Assembly (NCBI GenBank): GCA_964399535.1
Contig: CAYNRE010000047.1
Location: forward strand, 1-9,998
DNA length: 9,998 nucleotides
Origin: CAYNRE01 sp964399535
GTDB taxonomy: Bacteria > Planctomycetota > Planctomycetia > Pirellulales > CAYNRE01
Direction of reading: 5' to 3'
The translations under genes and the position numbers were made by a program. Positions 7,292-9,998 of this stretch are shown piece by piece. The notes beneath the pieces are model-generated. The model saw nothing but the letters and a program-made list of their open reading frames with translations, was not told the origin of the DNA and ran no database searches. Position 1 is the stretch's first letter. The number at the start of each line of letters is the position of its first letter.

Positions 7292-7345
7292 GAATCGCCA
7301 GGCTCGCCCCGGCGCAGAGGCATTCGTCATTACTTCCGGCGATTC
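7292..7345. repeat. 8-bp inverted repeat in the gap between sulfatases 3 and 4
   Basis: GAATCGCC (7292-7299) and GGCGATTC (7338-7345) are perfect reverse complements separated by 38 bases. The 150-bp gap they occupy has no gene. The stem is short and the loop long, so this may be chance in GC-rich DNA. Confidence 0.3.
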
Positions 7346-7407
7346 TTCGGCGAAGCCGTCGGCACAGCTCCTGTTGCGCCGCGCCGGCCAGCCATGGCAA
7401 CGACTCG

Positions 7408-7413
7408 AAGGAG
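7408..7413 (+). promoter_or_regulatory. Ribosome binding site AAGGAG deciding the start of sulfatase 4
   Basis: AAGGAG lies 10 bases upstream of ATG 7424. The in-frame ATG at 7394 has no such sequence in front of it. This favours the shorter protein. Confidence 0.5.
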
Positions 7414-7423
7414 CGCGACAACC

Positions 7424-8902
7424 ATGTGGGTAATGGGTTCGACGCGGGCAGCGGCGCTTGCATGCATTGCTTCCAGCCTGGCCACGGCAGGGGAGGTTGC
7501 GCAACAGCCGGCTCGCCCCAACATTCTGTTTCTGCTCAGCGACGACCATAGCTATCCCTTTCTGAGCTGCTATGGCAGTCGCAACGTCAACACGCCCCAT
7601 CTCGATCGACTGGCCGCCGAGGGAATGAAGTTTCACCGCTTCTTTACCGCCGCGCCGCAGTGCGTGCCGTCGCGAGCCGCGCTGCTTACCGGGCGCTCGC
7701 CCGTGGCGGCCCGAATGACGCGATTCACCTCGCCGCTTCCACGCGACGAAATAACCTTTCCGGAAATCCTGCGCGAGAAGGGAGGCTATTTCACCGGCAT
7801 CTGCGGCCGCAATTACCATTTAGACGGGCCGGGGCCTCGCCGCGGTGGCGCGGTGGTTTCGTTCTTGGAAAAGAAGGGCCTACGCACGTTCGCCGACCGG
7901 GTCGATTTTCTCGAGCCGTGCCCCGACAACCAGGTTGCCCAAACCGTCGCCGCCTTTCTCGACCAGAAGCCGGCCGAGAAGCCGTTCTTCCTCTGGGCCA
8001 ACTTCAGCGATCCGCATCATGTCTGGAACGCCCCGGACCGGTTTCGCCCCGACCCGGCCACGCTCGAGCTGCCCGAGCATTGGCCCGACCTGCCGGGGCT
8101 GCGCCAGCAATTGGCCGATTACTTTGCCGAAGTGAATCGCCTCGACCAAACCATCGGACAGGTGCTCGACGTGCTTCGGGCTCGCAACTTGCTCGACCAA
8201 ACGCTCATCGTCTTCGCCGGCGACAACGGCGCCGCCCTGCCGCACGGCAAGGGCTCGCTCTACGACCCCGGCTCGAATGTGCCGCTGCTGGTGCGGTGGC
8301 CTGGCGTCGTACGGCCGGGGAGCGAGTCGCGGGCGCTGCTCAGCGGCGAAGACCTGGCCCCCACCCTGCTGGCCGCGGCCGGCGTGGCCCCACACGCCCG
8401 CATTTCGGGCGAGAGCTTTCTTGCGCTTCTCAAGGGCGAGGCGCACGCGCCACGCAAATACGTCTTTATCGAACGCGGACCACACGGCTCGGCGCCGGTG
8501 ACACAGAATATCGCGAGCAGCGGATACGACCTTGGCCGCGCGGTTCGCGGCAATCGCTATAAGCTGATTTACAACTGCACTCCCTGGATTCCCTATTCCC
8601 CGGTCGACTCCGCGGGGGGCGCCGGCTGGACCCAAATCAGAGAGGCCCACGCCGCCGGCGGGCTTCGTCCCGGCGTAAGCGCCACCTATTTCACTACTCC
8701 CCGGCCGGTTTACGAGCTCTACGATCTGGAAGCCGACCCCTCGGAGCTGAATAACCTAAGCGGCAGCGCCGAACTGGCCGAAGTGGAGCGCGAGCTTCGA
8801 ATGGCGCTGACCGAAAAAATGATCGTCGACTTCGACTATCTGCCTCTGCCCGAGCTGCAGATGACCGAGCCGAACATTGGCGGCCAGCGCGCTGGTCGGT
8901 AA
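7424..8902 (+). CDS. Secreted sulfatase, heparan N-sulfatase (sulfamidase)-like
   Basis: 492 residues from ATG 7424 (502 from the alternative ATG 7394); residue numbers use 7424. The N-terminus is a signal peptide ending near ATA at about 22. Asp40-Asp41 are in LLSDDHSYPF, and the formylglycine motif is Cys80-Val-Pro-Ser-Arg84 followed by AALLTGR. The usual GKWH block reads CGRNYHLDG, so the conserved Lys is Arg129, with His132. The motif FSDPHHVW (His198/199), the Asp267-Asn268 pair in AGDNGA and Lys276 in HGKGSLYDPG complete the site. NTPHLDRLAAEG, the DPHH block and RLDQTIGQVLD resemble the SGSH/sulfamidase branch, whose characterised members cleave N-sulfate from glucosamine. The tail carries ELYDLEADPSELNNL. 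It is the last of the four sulfatases; its stop codon lies at the break with an IS remnant, so the final residues may have been altered. Family certain, subfamily likely, substrate inferred. Confidence 0.92.
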   Translation: MWVMGSTRAAALACIASSLATAGEVAQQPARPNILFLLSDDHSYPFLSCYGSRNVNTPHLDRLAAEGMKFHRFFTAAPQCVPSRAALLTGRSPVAARMTRFTSPLPRDEITFPEILREKGGYFTGICGRNYHLDGPGPRRGGAVVSFLEKKGLRTFADRVDFLEPCPDNQVAQTVAAFLDQKPAEKPFFLWANFSDPHHVWNAPDRFRPDPATLELPEHWPDLPGLRQQLADYFAEVNRLDQTIGQVLDVLRARNLLDQTLIVFAGDNGAALPHGKGSLYDPGSNVPLLVRWPGVVRPGSESRALLSGEDLAPTLLAAAGVAPHARISGESFLALLKGEAHAPRKYVFIERGPHGSAPVTQNIASSGYDLGRAVRGNRYKLIYNCTPWIPYSPVDSAGGAGWTQIREAHAAGGLRPGVSATYFTTPRPVYELYDLEADPSELNNLSGSAELAEVERELRMALTEKMIVDFDYLPLPELQMTEPNIGGQRAGR

Positions 8903-8918
8903 GGCGCGCTCGACCAGC
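8891..8918 (+). promoter_or_regulatory. 8-bp hairpin spanning the stop codon of sulfatase 4
   Basis: GCTGGTCG (8891-8898) and CGACCAGC (8911-8918) form a perfect 8-bp stem with a 12-base loop that contains the TAA at 8900-8902. There is no following T-run. It may help end the operon transcript or may be a by-product of the IS junction here. Confidence 0.3.
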
Positions 8919-9034
8919 CGGGCCTCGTCGAGACCCAGCAACAATCGGTACTGTTCGGTGAGATCGCTCATCCCGCCAAGCTTCCCGATCGCCTCCCCCG
9001 CCGCCTCCGGAGCCATTTACTTCCTTAAAGAACC
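8900..9034 (-). mobile_element. Remnant of an ISL3-like insertion sequence: terminal repeat plus transposase N-terminus
   Basis: Read on the minus strand from 9034, the sequence starts GGTTCTTTAAGGAAGT (9034 down to 9019), which fits the GGnTCTTT type ends of ISL3-family elements. After 47 bases an ATG at 8971 opens a frame beginning MSDLTEQYRLLLGLDEARLV, similar to the N-terminus of ISL3 transposases (YxxLLGLxxxW...). It is behind a purine/G-rich leader. Similarity stops near 8900, where the plus-strand sulfatase ends, so only about 23 codons remain and nothing functional can be made. An 8-bp duplication would be expected beside 9034 (ATTTTCTT at 9035-9042), but the other element end is lost. 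Family assignment is from memory of motifs and remains tentative. Confidence 0.45.
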
Positions 9035-9127
9035 ATTTTCTTTGACCGGCACTATTCAAGTCGCTACCATGGCGGAGCGTGGAGCCGACCTTGTGTTATT
9101 GAATACACGTGGCTAACGCAACAGCTC

Positions 9128-9307
9128 TTAACCGCCTCGTTTCATCCGCGCAATGGACACGGCGAGCACCGGCAGGAGCGCCTTAAATCCAGGCTACGAA
9201 CACGGTCTTTCGGGAACCGGGGCGAACCCCCTGACCGGGCCACCCTCGATGGCTCGCCGCGCCAACTCGGCCAGTCGGATGTTCCCCTTGTACCGGTCGG
9301 TGGTCCT
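9128..9307 (-). pseudogene. Decayed reading frame with internal stop, unknown protein
   Basis: On the minus strand one frame reads TTDRYKGNIRLAELARRAIE and onward to GFAPVPERPCS, then a TAG (9194-9196), then PGFKALLPVLAVSIARMKRGG and a TAA at 9128-9130. Both halves have G/C-ending codons, the first looks like a soluble helix and the second like a hydrophobic segment with a basic C-terminus. There is no usable start: the frame is open upstream only to a TGA at 9368. I interpret it as the C-terminal remnant of a gene broken by the rearrangements here. In GC-rich DNA it could also be chance. Confidence 0.25.
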
Positions 9308-9320
9308 CGGCGGCGAAAGG

Positions 9321-9359
9321 AGCCGTTGTTCGGCTTTTCCGGCGCGATGAACAACGGCT
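9321..9359. promoter_or_regulatory. Perfect 11-bp inverted repeat directly before the ribosome binding site of the 9370 gene
   Basis: AGCCGTTGTTC (9321-9331) and GAACAACGGCT (9349-9359) are perfect reverse complements around 17 bases. The right arm ends one base before the AGGG Shine-Dalgarno (9360-9363). As DNA it could be a repressor operator; as RNA it would form a hairpin next to the ribosome binding site and could control translation or be a leader terminator. Confidence 0.5.
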
Positions 9360-9369
9360 AGGGTGACTC

Positions 9370-9998
9370 ATGGTGCGGATCGCCGCGTTACTGCTCACCC
9401 TCGCTGCTGGAATCGCAAGCCGCTGCCTGGCAGCGGAGGGCACCCCGGCCGCCGAGGTCGAGCGGCACCTTGCCCGGCTTCAGGCTTGGCTTGATTCCAA
9501 CGAACGCCTTCGCTTCGCTGCCACGTCGACCGAACGGTGCCAAGGCTGCTGCGGATCGGCCGACCCGGTGACGCTGTCGTCGTCGCGGGTACGCTGCCTC
9601 CGCAATCAGGGCTCGTGGAAGATCGACCGCGCCGACGAGTTTCTCCTGAGCGATCCGGATGTGGGAACGCTCAGCACCGCACATGGTCACGCGGAATTCG
9701 TCTTGACCCCCGAACGCCGCCTGCACATACAGTTCGATCACCACTTGGAACTGGACAGAGTCATCGCCGCGATGGACGACGGGGACGAGTTGCGTCGATT
9801 CGACGCGTACCTCCGAGGGACCGGACTCTCCTTCGGGCAATTGCCCTGCAACGGGCAACCGCCGCTGATCGAGGTGCTGCGCGACGGCCAGAGCGCAAGC
9901 CGGCTGCTTGTTGCGGACGGTTCCGTGCCGGGGGCGACGCTGCTTGAATCCCAGGGGAAATGGGGCCGGCAACTGGTTTGGATTGACGACACCTCGGG
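9370..9998 (+). CDS. Secreted cysteine-containing protein of unknown function, 3' truncated by window
   Basis: The frame from ATG 9370 stays open to the window end (209 codons), so the gene is incomplete. An AGGG at 9360-9363, 6 bases before the ATG, supports this start. The N-terminus is a signal peptide (MVRIAALLLTLAAGIA, cleavage near LAA at about 21-22), so the protein is exported. After that come an amphipathic segment (EVERHLARLQAWLDSNERL, 29-47) and a cysteine cluster RCQGCC at 56-61, with further Cys at 76 and 160. Next comes a region alternating short beta-like strands (EFVLTPERRLHIQFDH, about 109-124), then an acidic MDDGDE at 135-140. No enzyme motif is recognised. The cysteines could form disulfides or bind metal. 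It is separated from the sulfatases by IS debris, so a shared role is not indicated. The long minus-strand frame over the same bases lacks any protein-like features. Confidence 0.75.
   Translation, partial: MVRIAALLLTLAAGIASRCLAAEGTPAAEVERHLARLQAWLDSNERLRFAATSTERCQGCCGSADPVTLSSSRVRCLRNQGSWKIDRADEFLLSDPDVGTLSTAHGHAEFVLTPERRLHIQFDHHLELDRVIAAMDDGDELRRFDAYLRGTGLSFGQLPCNGQPPLIEVLRDGQSASRLLVADGSVPGATLLESQGKWGRQLVWIDDTS

Noticed and set aside
6254..7819. Minus-strand open frame of 521 codons opposite sulfatases 3 and 4
   Set aside because: It spans two well-supported sulfatase genes on the other strand, has no recognisable domain and is the usual antisense opening in GC-rich coding DNA.
7880..8650. 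Minus-strand open frame of 256 codons
   Set aside because: Antisense to the core of sulfatase 4 with no protein-like motifs.
9069..9116. Short ATG frame of 15 codons
   Set aside because: Too short and without supporting context; no reason to call it a gene.
9388..9972. Minus-strand open frame of 194 codons
   Set aside because: Competes with the plus-strand gene at 9370, which has a signal peptide and ribosome binding site; the minus frame has neither.

Overview
The window reads as high-GC bacterial DNA, most likely from a planctomycete of the Pirellulales/Pirellula type. That is an inference from the dense cluster of secreted S1-type sulfatases, weak or absent Shine-Dalgarno sequences at several starts, frequent IS remnants and short palindromic repeats. 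No rRNA, tRNA or other marker gene is present to prove it.

Layout. (1) Bases 1-876 hold the C-terminal end of an Rhs/YD-repeat protein: the conserved Rhs core, then a 191-residue variable tip. A short open stretch and a small two-helix membrane protein (1034-1231) follow. This end is more AT-rich than the rest of the window and resembles a polymorphic-toxin tip plus candidate immunity gene. (2) Bases 1232-2550 hold no intact gene. They contain an N-terminally truncated DDE integrase/transposase on the minus strand that breaks off against a 120-bp element with 17-bp inverted ends, a 17-bp tandem duplication, and a second small element of about 154 bp with imperfect inverted ends. (3) Bases 2551-8902 carry four complete sulfatase genes, all on the plus strand with gaps of 35-150 bp, probably one transcription unit. 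All four have a signal peptide, the alkaline-phosphatase-fold metal residues and a Cys-x-Pro-x-Arg formylglycine motif. They belong to different branches: two arylsulfatase/GALNS-like enzymes, one iduronate-2-sulfatase-like and one heparan N-sulfatase (sulfamidase)-like. (4) Bases 8900-9370 are a scar zone: the 5' end of an ISL3-like element abutting the last sulfatase, a decayed minus-strand reading frame, and a perfect 11-bp inverted repeat. (5) A secreted cysteine-containing protein of unknown function starts at 9370 and runs off the window.

Working together: the four sulfatases would be exported and would remove different sulfate groups (O- and perhaps N-linked) from a sulfated polysaccharide. 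No glycoside hydrolase, lyase, transporter, regulator or sulfatase-maturing enzyme lies in the window, so these must be encoded elsewhere and the actual substrate cannot be read from the sequence. The best candidates for something undescribed are the Rhs tip with its small membrane neighbour and the specific four-enzyme sulfatase combination.
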